NCBI GenBank assembly: GCA_031286755.1
Contig: JAITTX010000259.1
Coordinates: 1-59,013, forward strand
Length of the DNA stretch: 59,013 nt
Direction: 5' to 3'
Origin: Paraburkholderia sp.
GTDB taxonomy: Bacteria > Pseudomonadota > Gammaproteobacteria > Burkholderiales > Burkholderiaceae
Shown piece by piece: positions 21,272-29,473 of this stretch. The notes below the pieces were generated by a model. It did no database searches and had not been told where the DNA came from. It saw only the letters and a list, made by a program, of their open reading frames with translations. The translations under genes and the position numbers were made by a program. How positions within the stretch are numbered: the first letter of the stretch is position 1; each line of letters opens with the position of its first letter.

Positions 21272-22681
21272 TCAGGCGTTTCGCTCCACGACCGCACCCG
21301 CACTACCCTGCTCGTCGCTTTCCTCGATACCGGCCCCGACCGGTTCCCATTTGATCAGCAACGCCGCAGCCAGCCCGAGCGCGGGAGCAAGCATCAGAAT
21401 GCCGATCATGTTGTAGAAGCCTACCGAGGCGACGAGGATCGGAAAGAAGTAAAAGCCCGTGATGCTTCCCACGCGGACCATGCCTTGTCCCCAGCCTGTG
21501 CCGACTCCGCGAATACGCGTCGGATACGACAACGCGGCCATTGTCATCCCCTGGGCGCCTGGCCCGAATGCATGCCCGAAGATCATAAGACCGATAAGCA
21601 CTCCAAGGTATCCAAGAGGCAGCGTGTCGTGCAGTTTGAAGAGCGCGAGCAGGGAGAGCAGTACGACGACGTAGCCCACGATTGCCATCCGTCTCGCGCC
21701 CATTCTCTTCGTGACCGCAACGCCCAGAAGGGCGCCCGCAATCCCGAACACGTTGAACGCTATTGCACCGAGTATCGCGTTGATGAACTCTTTGCCGAAA
21801 AGTGCCTGAGAGATCGACGGAAGGTTGAACCCAATCGCGAAGTATTCGAGGCTTTGCGTCGCGCAGATCACAGAGACGAGGATCGTTCGCTTGATGAATC
21901 GGGTTGTGAAGATTTCACCGAAAGTCGCCTGCTCTTTCGGCTGAGGGCTGCGCTGGGTGGCGTCCTGCACGACCCGCGTCCTGATTTTATAGGTGGCCTC
22001 CAGAATGCGTGCGGCCTCGGCCAACCCCAGATTCTGCGCGGCCCATGGCGCACTCTCCTTCACATAGCGAAAGCGCAGGATGAGGATGAGCAAAGCAGGA
22101 AAGGCGCCGAACCCGACCGCCACGCGCCACAGGTTTTCGCCAAAGCCCGCGAAGTAAAAGGGAATGACAATCAGACCGGTGCACGACGCGGCCACGTACC
22201 ACATCAATTGCCACAGATTGACACCCGCGCCGCGCTTGCGCTTGTTGACAAACTCGGCAATGAAGCTGAGGGCCACAGGAAAGTCCAACCCCACCCCCAG
22301 ACCGAGAAGAAACCGGAAGACAAGCAGCATGGGCAGATTAACGGAAAACGCGGCACCGAGCGCAGCCGCAACGAGCAAAACCAGATCGACAAGAAACATC
22401 TTGTATCGGCCAACCTTGTCCGTTGCCTTGCCGCCCCAGATTGCGCCGATGAAGGCGCCAATCGCCATCATCGCCGTCACGCTCCCAATCTCGAGCGGAC
22501 TGAGCCCGAACGCCTTCGTAAGTGCGGGAACACCAATGCCCAGGCTCGTAAAGTCGTAGGCATCGACGAAAACGCCGCCAAGGGCAATCAGCACGATCAG
22601 GAACGTGGAGCGGCCACCGGGTTGCTCGTCGATGAAATTCGAAACGTCTCCCGCATTTCGGATTACTAACTCCTGTTTCAT
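21272..22681 (-). CDS. MFS permease, candidate sulfonate carrier
   Basis: A 469-residue sugar/aromatic-acid-type MFS protein with about 12 membrane segments and the loop motifs GGKATDKVGRYK and RFLLGLGVGLDFPVALSF. Start ATG 22681 has a strong ribosome site (GGAGGCAGG). It lies between two paralogous LacI genes, and the region upstream holds the third LacI box (22884), the same as those before hpsN. That links it to the hps genes, and it could be the DHPS importer (HpsU role). Substrate is inferred from regulation only. Confidence 0.75.
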   Translation of the reverse strand: MKQELVIRNAGDVSNFIDEQPGGRSTFLIVLIALGGVFVDAYDFTSLGIGVPALTKAFGLSPLEIGSVTAMMAIGAFIGAIWGGKATDKVGRYKMFLVDLVLLVAAALGAAFSVNLPMLLVFRFLLGLGVGLDFPVALSFIAEFVNKRKRGAGVNLWQLMWYVAASCTGLIVIPFYFAGFGENLWRVAVGFGAFPALLILILRFRYVKESAPWAAQNLGLAEAARILEATYKIRTRVVQDATQRSPQPKEQATFGEIFTTRFIKRTILVSVICATQSLEYFAIGFNLPSISQALFGKEFINAILGAIAFNVFGIAGALLGVAVTKRMGARRMAIVGYVVVLLSLLALFKLHDTLPLGYLGVLIGLMIFGHAFGPGAQGMTMAALSYPTRIRGVGTGWGQGMVRVGSITGFYFFPILVASVGFYNMIGILMLAPALGLAAALLIKWEPVGAGIEESDEQGSAGAVVERNA

Positions 22682-22883
22682 CCTGCCTCCTCGTGGACTC
22701 TCAATTGGAAAACCATTCAGGGACTCGCTGCCCGTTCAAAACCTTCACTCAGCAACGGCCAAAAGATCTGTCGAAAGCGTGGCTCCGATGCCGGAAGAGC
22801 GCGGTGGCGTCCGGGCCAGTCGTCGCTTGCGATGCCCGCATGATCGCCACCCGGCTATGATCTGGCGCGGTTTTGCACGAAAA

Positions 22884-22899
22884 ATGTAACCGCTTGCAT
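22884..22899. promoter_or_regulatory. LacI box upstream of the MFS permease
   Basis: ATGTAACCGCTTGCAT, differing at one position from the box at 19974. It lies in the 343-bp divergent gap between the permease and the second lacI (22682-23024), where I see no gene. Confidence 0.8.
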
Positions 22900-23024
22900 T
22901 CAAGAATAAGCCGATTTCGAGGTGCTTCTATCGGGATTTCCACCGAGTCAATGCAAGAACCAGATCGCGTGCTTGCAGGGAGAGTTACAATCCCTGCGTT
23001 CCCAACCCGTATCGAGGGCAAGCC

Positions 23025-24062
23025 GTGAGCACCTTGTCCCGGGCACGCATCAACGATGTCGCCGCACTCGCCGGGGTGTCGACGTCGACGGTTTCGCGTG
23101 CGCTATCCTCCCCGGACGTCGTAAAGCCTGACACCCGTGCCCGCATACGCGATGCGATCGCGACGCTCGGCTACGTGCCGGACGGCTCGGCCCGGGCGCT
23201 CGCGCTCGGACGCGGGCGTCTGGTCGGCGCAATTGTGCCGACGCTGGACAACGCAATCTTCGCCCGAGCGGTCCAGGGCCTGCAAACCACGCTTTCGGAT
23301 GCGGGCTATCAGTTGCTCATCTCCTCACACGAATACAATCCGGCGGCCGAAACCGAAGTGGTCCGCGCGCTGCTCGAGCGCTCGGTCGACGCTATCGTTC
23401 TGGTCGGCGTCGACCATACCCCGCAGACACTGGATTTGATTCGTGTGAGCCGCGTGGCGTTACTGGAAATGTGGACATACCCGGGCTCAGCGGCCGAAGG
23501 CGCGGAGAACGCTGCGCCCGTAGTCGGCTTTGATAATCGTGAGATCGGGCGCCTTGCTGCGCAACACCTGTACGAACTTGGACACCGGCGTTTCGGCGTG
23601 ATTTCGGGGTTCACGCGACAAAACGACCGCGCCCGACAGCGGGTCGAGGGTTTCAGACAGATCCTTGCGGAGCACGGCATCCGTCTACCGGAAGCGAATG
23701 TCGTCGAACAGCCGTTCGGTTACGACGGCGGGCGCGCGGGGCTGAAACTGCTGATGCAATTACGCCCTACGCCCACCGCGGTCTTTTGTGGAAACGACGT
23801 TCTCGCGATGGGATGCCTGTTCGAAGCCCAGGGCAGCGGCATCGATGTACCCCGTCAGTTGTCGATTGTCGGCTGCGATGATCTGCCTGTCTCGTCACAG
23901 ATCACGCCCTCCCTGACAACCGTTCTGCTGCCGACCTACGAACTTGGTGTGCGCACGGCGCATGTCCTGCTGAGTTGCATGAAGGACGACGCGCCACCGG
24001 AATCCGAATGCCTGCCGATCGAGCTCGTCGTCAGAGGCACCAGTGGCCCGCCTGACGCGTGA
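23025..24062 (+). CDS. LacI-family regulator, copy B of a paralogous pair
   Basis: A 345-residue regulator with helix-turn-helix RINDVAALAGVSTSTVSRAL and the same effector-domain layout as copy A. It starts with GTG at 23025, with GAGGG 8 bases upstream. Key effector-pocket stretches are conserved with copy A (VEQPFGYDGGRAGLKLLMQL, FCGNDVLA), so the two may sense related ligands. It diverges from the MFS permease. Confidence 0.88.
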   Translation: MSTLSRARINDVAALAGVSTSTVSRALSSPDVVKPDTRARIRDAIATLGYVPDGSARALALGRGRLVGAIVPTLDNAIFARAVQGLQTTLSDAGYQLLISSHEYNPAAETEVVRALLERSVDAIVLVGVDHTPQTLDLIRVSRVALLEMWTYPGSAAEGAENAAPVVGFDNREIGRLAAQHLYELGHRRFGVISGFTRQNDRARQRVEGFRQILAEHGIRLPEANVVEQPFGYDGGRAGLKLLMQLRPTPTAVFCGNDVLAMGCLFEAQGSGIDVPRQLSIVGCDDLPVSSQITPSLTTVLLPTYELGVRTAHVLLSCMKDDAPPESECLPIELVVRGTSGPPDA

Positions 24063-24107
24063 CGCAGCAACCAATGCGTGCTGGTCTCAACGACGGGTCT
24101 CGAACAC

Positions 24108-25748
24108 TTACGGCACCCCTCTGCGGAACGACGGCGCCGCTACGCCTTCGATCATGATGTTCACGCATGCGGGGAGTTTCGAGCCCTGTGCCTGATTCAT
24201 GGCGTCTCCCACGCCGGCCGCACGCTCGACGTACGCACCAAACCCGCCGAAAGCCTCGGTGACGCGATCGTAGCGAGCCGGCAAGAGCTCGCAGCCAATC
24301 AGCCGTTCCGGGCCATAACTGCGCAACTGGATCTGATACTCGGCGTTCCAGCGCGCGTCGTTTCCCACTACCGCCACAAAGGGCAATCGATAACGCACGG
24401 CGGTATCCATTTCGGCCGCATGAAACCCGAAGGTGCCATCCCCCATGACGGCCACCACAGGCGCATGAGGAAAGACAATGCGCGCGGCCAGCGCGAACGG
24501 CAGCGCGGCGCCAATGGCCCCGGCGACGCCATTGATGACGCGATGAGGCGCGCGCAGGCACGCTTGCGCCCATTGTCCGAACTCGCCGCCGTCCGAAACG
24601 AAAACGGCATCGGCATGGCTGTCCAGCAAGGTCTGGAATGGCGAGAGCGCCTCAACCGGATGAACACGCTTGTCGAGCGACGATGACGCCGCGCGCCATT
24701 GCTCCGGCCGCCAGGCAATCGCTTCCTGCACATCGCGCGCCCAGCCTTCATCGCGCTGGCCAGTATCGGCGCGAACCGTTGCCAGCATTTCGAGCGCCGG
24801 AAAACTATCCGCGGCGGCCGTTCCGATCAAACGCTCACCCACGGCGCGACGAGTGCGCGCAATCTCCTGCGGCTCCGGGTCGATCTGCAGGAACGTACAG
24901 TGCGGCGAAAATGCCGGCGATTTCCCGAATGCGAGAGTGAAATCCAGCCGCTTGCCGAGCAGCATCACGCGGTCGGCTTGCGCGAGGACTTCGGCAAAAG
25001 CGCCCAGACCTGGATCGTTGATTCCGCGCGGGCTCTCCATGCCGATCACCGAAACGCCAAGCGCCGCCGCGAGCGCGTCGGTCCGCTCGCGGCCAGCCCG
25101 GCCCATGCATGCCGGGCCCACCAGGATCAACGGGCGCGCTGCGTCGGTCAGGCTCGCGGCCAGACGCTGCGCCGTGGCGGCGTCGAGGTGCTGCCTGGCG
25201 GGCAGGAAGTGGCCGGCATTCAACTCGTCGGGGAGATGAGCGGCGCCCTCCAATACATCTGTTGGAAGGCTCAAATGGACGGGCCCGGGTCGCCCGGACT
25301 GCGCAACGCGCATCGCGTGGACGAGTTCGTCGACGAGAGTATGGGGATGCTGCACAGTGGCCGCCATCTTGACGAGAGGCGCCGCGACATCCGCCTGCCG
25401 CATCTCCTGAAAAGCGCCCAGGCCCAACTGATCGTGCGGCGCATGTCCCGAGAGAAGCAGAACGGGAGACTCCGCCATCCGGGCCGTATAAAGACCCGCA
25501 ACCGCATTCGCATGGCCGGGGCCACCGGTCACCAGCGCCACGCCCACTTGCCCCGTCAAGCGCGCGTAGGCGTCCGCCATATGCACGGCCGCCGCTTCAT
25601 GGCGCGTGTGGAACAACTCGATGCCCGCGCCAATGCAGGCGTCGAACACCGGCATGATGTGGTTTCCCGACAAGGTGAAGATATGCTTCACCCCCGCCTT
25701 CGATAACGCCTTTACCAGCGCGTCAGCGCCGCGGCATGCAATCGACAT
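24108..25748 (-). CDS. Thiamine-diphosphate-dependent enzyme of the acetolactate synthase family
   Basis: A 546-residue protein with all three domains of the family. The catalytic Glu51 lies in FHTRHEAAAVHMADAYARL, and the ThDP-Mg motif begins with GDG at 436-438 and reaches Asn463 in VVGNDARWN. Start ATG 25748 has ribosome site GGAGATATC. Possible reactions include decarboxylation or carboligation of a 2-oxo acid. It diverges from tctBA and neighbours the sulfonate genes, so a sulfonated 2-oxo acid is conceivable. It is not the two-subunit sulfopyruvate decarboxylase type and I do not assign a substrate. Confidence 0.8.
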   Translation of the reverse strand: MSIACRGADALVKALSKAGVKHIFTLSGNHIMPVFDACIGAGIELFHTRHEAAAVHMADAYARLTGQVGVALVTGGPGHANAVAGLYTARMAESPVLLLSGHAPHDQLGLGAFQEMRQADVAAPLVKMAATVQHPHTLVDELVHAMRVAQSGRPGPVHLSLPTDVLEGAAHLPDELNAGHFLPARQHLDAATAQRLAASLTDAARPLILVGPACMGRAGRERTDALAAALGVSVIGMESPRGINDPGLGAFAEVLAQADRVMLLGKRLDFTLAFGKSPAFSPHCTFLQIDPEPQEIARTRRAVGERLIGTAAADSFPALEMLATVRADTGQRDEGWARDVQEAIAWRPEQWRAASSSLDKRVHPVEALSPFQTLLDSHADAVFVSDGGEFGQWAQACLRAPHRVINGVAGAIGAALPFALAARIVFPHAPVVAVMGDGTFGFHAAEMDTAVRYRLPFVAVVGNDARWNAEYQIQLRSYGPERLIGCELLPARYDRVTEAFGGFGAYVERAAGVGDAMNQAQGSKLPACVNIMIEGVAAPSFRRGVP

Positions 25749-25941
25749 TGCGATATCTCCTGTTCAAGACGTTTTGATTCCCGCGTTGCATGGATATCGG
25801 GTGGATTATTCGCGCCATCTACGCCTGCGAAAAGTCAGTAATTCTTGAAGTCAACGAAAGATTCTCTTCGGCTCGCACGCGCCGACGCATCGACACCCAT
25901 GTTTTCCCTGATGGCAATCCGAAGGCTAACACACTACATTG

Positions 25942-25961
25942 CAACTCATACATATGAGTTG
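25942..25961. promoter_or_regulatory. Perfect inverted repeat in the ThDP-enzyme/tctBA promoter region
   Basis: CAACTCATACATATGAGTTG: 9-bp perfect arms around 2 bp, in the middle of the 404-bp divergent gap 25749-26152, where I see no convincing gene. Likely an operator; the cognate regulator is not adjacent. Confidence 0.65.
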
Positions 25962-26152
25962 TATGACTATGCCGGGCAGGCATCGCGCCCTGCAAGCCGC
26001 GTGCTCGCGCTGGCTACACAGCAGAATTAAATTCGTACTGCTATTTCTCCCGATCACCCGGTAGCCGGATCCCGTTGCCGGCCCCCGTTCTCCCGACTTC
26101 ATGCGCCTGGCAGCGCTGCGGATGTCAATCGCTCAGGCAGCGGAGGTGTGCA

Positions 26153-26626
26153 TTGAATCGCAGACTTTCTTTCAGCAAGGATTATTACGCCGGCGCACTG
26201 ATGGTCGTGATCGGCGTGAGCGCCGCGTATGCCGGCATGTCCTATGACATCGGAACGCTCACGAGCATGGGCGCGGGTTTCTTTCCCGTGGCCGTGGGCG
26301 CGCTTCTGGCTTTGGTCGGCATTCTGATCGCCGCGCTGGCGAGAGACCTGCCCAAGCCCGCCTCACCCACGGCGGACCCGCATGCGCGGCTGCCCGACCT
26401 GCGCGGCGCGGTGTGCATCATCGCGGGCACGCTGGCCTTCATTGTGATCGGCAAATATGGCGGCCTGCTTCCCGCCACGTTCGCGATCGTATTCATTTCC
26501 GCACTCGGAGACCGGACCAATACCGTGTTTCGCGCAGCCGCGTTGTCGATCGTCATGTGCGCGATCGCCCTCGTTGTCTTCTCATGGGCGCTAAAGCTTC
26601 AACTGGCGCCATTTGCCTGGGGATAG
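26153..26626 (+). CDS. tctB: Tripartite tricarboxylate transporter small membrane subunit
   Basis: A 157-residue TctB-type protein with four hydrophobic segments, at about 11-30, 37-60, 85-105 and 120-150. It pairs with the large channel subunit TctA. A TTG start at 26153 is chosen because GGAGG lies 6 bases upstream and the longer frame (from 26075) adds an unlikely Cys/Gln-rich leader. It is 8 bases before tctA. Substrate is probably a di- or tricarboxylate or related anion. Confidence 0.82.
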   Translation: MNRRLSFSKDYYAGALMVVIGVSAAYAGMSYDIGTLTSMGAGFFPVAVGALLALVGILIAALARDLPKPASPTADPHARLPDLRGAVCIIAGTLAFIVIGKYGGLLPATFAIVFISALGDRTNTVFRAAALSIVMCAIALVVFSWALKLQLAPFAWG

Positions 26627-26634
26627 AGAGCAAC

Positions 26635-28194
26635 ATGATCGAACAATCCTTGCACGATCTCTTTTACGGCTTCTCCGTTGCGCTTCAGGGCTCCAACCTG
26701 ATGTGGTCGTTCTTCGGCGTGCTCGTGGGGAACATGGTGGGCGTATTGCCGGGCATGGGAGCGCTTTCGGCCATCTCCATCCTGTTGCCGCTCACCTATG
26801 TCATGCATCCCGTCCCGGCCATCCTGATGCTCGCCGGCATTTTCTACGGCTCGCAATACGGCGGCGCGATCGGCGCCATTCTGCTCAATCTCCCGTCTCA
26901 CCCGCCCCATGCCATTACCTGCCTCGACGGCTATCCCATGGCGAAGGCCGGCAGAGGCGGCGCGGCGCTCGGCATCACCATGTTGAGCTCGTTCTTTGCG
27001 GCATCGACGGGCATCATTTTGATGATTTTCGCCTCGCCGTTGCTCACGGCCATGGCATTCAAGTTCGGCCCCGCCGAAATCTTCTCGGTCATGTTGCTGG
27101 GCCTGCTCGCCGGCTCGACGATGTCGAGGGGCTCGGCGCTCAAAGGCGTGGCCATGACGCTGTTCGGCTTGCTGTGCGGCATGGTGGGCACCGATGTCAA
27201 CACCGGCACGTTCCGCTTCACCTTCGGCCTGACCGACATGAACGACGGGCTCGAACTCGTCGCCATCGCCATGGGGCTCTTTGGCGTGGCCGATTTCCTC
27301 GTCAACGTCAACAGGATGCAGGTATCGGGCAAGTCGCTCAACGTGCGCCTGAAGGACATGCGCCCGACGCGCGAGGAACTCAAAGCCACCTTCTGGCCCA
27401 TGACACGCGGGACGGCCGTGGGCGCGCTGTTCGGCGCCATGCCCGGTACCGGGCCAACCATCACGACGTTCGTGGCGTATGCGCTCGAGCGCAAGCTCTC
27501 GAAGCATCCCCAGTCGTTCGGAACCGGCGTGATTGCCGGCGTCGCGGCACCCGAGGCGTCGTCGCACTCGAAAACGCAGGTCGACTTCATTCCGACGATG
27601 AGTCTTGGCATACCGGGCGATCCGGTCATGGCGCTGATTCTGGGCGCGCTGATCATTCAGGGCATTACGCCAGGCCCTCAACTGATCTCCGAGCACCCCG
27701 ATATCTTCTGGGGACTCATTGCGAGCTTCTGGATCGGGAATATTCTTCTCGTGCTGCTGAATGTGCCGATGATAGGCGTCTGGGTGAAATTGCTGAGACT
27801 CCCCTATCGCTATCTCTTTCCTTGCGCGATGTTCTTTATCGCGGTGGGCGTGTTCAGCACCCAGAACAGCCTGTTTCAGGTGTGGCAGGTTCTGGCGTTC
27901 GGACTTTTCGGCGCCGTGTTCAACTACCTGGGTTTCTCGGTTGCGCCTATCCTGCTGGGCTTCGTCCTCGGGCCGATGATCGAGGAAAACTTTCGCCGCG
28001 CACTGCTCATTTCGCACGGCAATATCGCCATTTTTATCGACCGGCCCATCAGTTGCGGATTCCTCGCCGCATCGCTGTTGCTCGTCGTGATGGTCACGCT
28101 ATCCGCGCAACGCAATCGCCGCCGCGCGAACAAGACGGAACGTGCGCATGCGGGCGGTTCGAGTGCCGAAATGCCCCGGACCAGCAGCGACTGA
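26635..28194 (+). CDS. tctA: Tripartite tricarboxylate transporter large membrane subunit
   Basis: A 519-residue TctA protein with about 11-12 membrane segments. Family blocks are easy to see: VLPGMGALSAISILLPLTY, YGSQYGGAIGAILLNLP, GAMPGTGPTITTFVAYALE and ASSHSKTQVDFIPTMSLGIP. The ATG at 26635 follows tctB closely; the frame continuing back to 26413 is only overlap with tctB. It needs a TctC binding protein, which here is on the opposite strand (28379-29374) and convergent. Confidence 0.93.
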   Translation: MIEQSLHDLFYGFSVALQGSNLMWSFFGVLVGNMVGVLPGMGALSAISILLPLTYVMHPVPAILMLAGIFYGSQYGGAIGAILLNLPSHPPHAITCLDGYPMAKAGRGGAALGITMLSSFFAASTGIILMIFASPLLTAMAFKFGPAEIFSVMLLGLLAGSTMSRGSALKGVAMTLFGLLCGMVGTDVNTGTFRFTFGLTDMNDGLELVAIAMGLFGVADFLVNVNRMQVSGKSLNVRLKDMRPTREELKATFWPMTRGTAVGALFGAMPGTGPTITTFVAYALERKLSKHPQSFGTGVIAGVAAPEASSHSKTQVDFIPTMSLGIPGDPVMALILGALIIQGITPGPQLISEHPDIFWGLIASFWIGNILLVLLNVPMIGVWVKLLRLPYRYLFPCAMFFIAVGVFSTQNSLFQVWQVLAFGLFGAVFNYLGFSVAPILLGFVLGPMIEENFRRALLISHGNIAIFIDRPISCGFLAASLLLVVMVTLSAQRNRRRANKTERAHAGGSSAEMPRTSSD

Positions 28195-28274
28195 TTTCAG
28201 GTAATTAACTTCACGAGATTACTTCAGCCAGACCGTTCGCTCGCCATATTGCGTTGAAGATCACGCGATAAAAA

Positions 28275-28306
28275 AAGCCCTCCACGATATTGCATCTGGA
28301 GGGCTT
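28275..28306. terminator. Rho-independent terminator between convergent tctA and tctC
   Basis: Stem AAGCCCTCCA (28275-28284) pairs perfectly with TGGAGGGCTT (28297-28306) around a 12-base loop. On the bottom strand it is followed by a run of Ts, so it is strongest for leftward transcription out of tctC; it can also stop tctBA. A second small hairpin (28353-28371) lies just after the tctC stop. Confidence 0.85.
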
Positions 28307-28378
28307 ATTACATGAATGAAAACCGCAGGATCGTTTTTTATACCCGTTCAACCGCCGGTTTTACACCGGCGCCGTTCC

Positions 28379-29374
28379 TCACTTCGCGGTGATATGACTC
28401 GTGCTGACGATCTTTTGCCATTTCGCCGATTCCGTGGCGATCCGGCTTTCGAGCTGCTGAGGCGTATCGCCCACCGGGTCCATGCCGAGCACGGCGAGGC
28501 GTTTGCGAATGTCGGGCTGGGCAAGCACCTTCACGGTGTCCTGCTGAATCTTGTTGACGACATTCGCGGGCGTGCCGGCCGGCGCCACGAGCGCGAACCA
28601 GCCCGTCACGTTGAATCCGGGCAGCCCGGCTTCGCCGACGGTTGGAATATCGGGCCACGCGCTCGAACGATGCTCGCCGGTCACGGCAAGCACCTTTATC
28701 GTCTTGCCCTTCATGAACGGCATGGCCGCGGCGATGTTGGGCAGCACGACCTGCACGCGGTCCGCCATCAGATCGTTCAGCGCAAGCACTTCGCCCTTGT
28801 ACGGCACGTGAACCATCGGAATGCCCGCGGCGCCCGCGAAGGCTTCATCGGCCATGTGAACCTGGCTTCCTATGCCCGCGGAGCCGAAGTTGAGCTTGGG
28901 ATGTTGCGTCTTCCCGTACGCGATCAGCTCTTTGACATTCGACACCGGCAGCGACGGGGCAACGGCCACCACCATCGGATTACTCGCCACCGTCGTGATA
29001 TAGCTGAAATCCTTGCCCGTGTATGAAATCTTCTTGTAGATATACTGGTTGACGGTGAACATGCTGCCCGAGGCCAGCATCAGCGTATAACCATCCGGCG
29101 CGGACTTCGCCTCGACCTCGGCGGCAATCATGCCGCCTGCGCCGGGACGATTGTCTATCACCACCGACTGCTTCCAGAGCGTTCCCAATCCCTGCCCGAT
29201 CGTGCGCGCCAGCACATCGGTCGAACCACCCGCGGAAAACGGCACGATGATCCGGATCGGCTGCGAGGGCCACGCGTCCTCCGCATGGGCGACCGACTGC
29301 GCCTGCAGGACGGCGGAAATTGCGGCGGCAAGCACGAGAGCGCGCCGGAACGTTTGAACGAGATTGGGGTGCAT
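28379..29374 (-). CDS. tctC: Tripartite tricarboxylate transporter substrate-binding protein
   Basis: A 331-residue Bug/TctC-family periplasmic receptor. It has an N-terminal signal peptide (FRRALVLAAAISAVLQAQSVAHA, cut after AHA at about residue 31), then the family opening WPSQPIRIIVPFSAGGSTD and the ligand loop DNRPGAGGMIAAE. Start ATG 29374 with ribosome site CGGAG. It is last in the leftward train that begins at tauE, 99 bases after the flavoprotein gene, and convergent with its likely partners tctBA. Ligand probably a carboxylate; not deducible further. Confidence 0.9.
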   Translation of the reverse strand: MHPNLVQTFRRALVLAAAISAVLQAQSVAHAEDAWPSQPIRIIVPFSAGGSTDVLARTIGQGLGTLWKQSVVIDNRPGAGGMIAAEVEAKSAPDGYTLMLASGSMFTVNQYIYKKISYTGKDFSYITTVASNPMVVAVAPSLPVSNVKELIAYGKTQHPKLNFGSAGIGSQVHMADEAFAGAAGIPMVHVPYKGEVLALNDLMADRVQVVLPNIAAAMPFMKGKTIKVLAVTGEHRSSAWPDIPTVGEAGLPGFNVTGWFALVAPAGTPANVVNKIQQDTVKVLAQPDIRKRLAVLGMDPVGDTPQQLESRIATESAKWQKIVSTSHITAK

Positions 29375-29473
29375 CGCGTTGTCTCCGTTTGAAATAAGGT
29401 GGATCGGCGCCGGCCCGATTCGAACCGGCGCCGCGAAGCGGTTTTCGGACCTGCGCTTGCCACGCGGCACGCC

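Noticed and set aside
25845..26030. 61-residue plus-strand frame upstream of tctB
   Set aside because: No ribosome site, no similarity I recognise, and it spans the operator-like palindrome.
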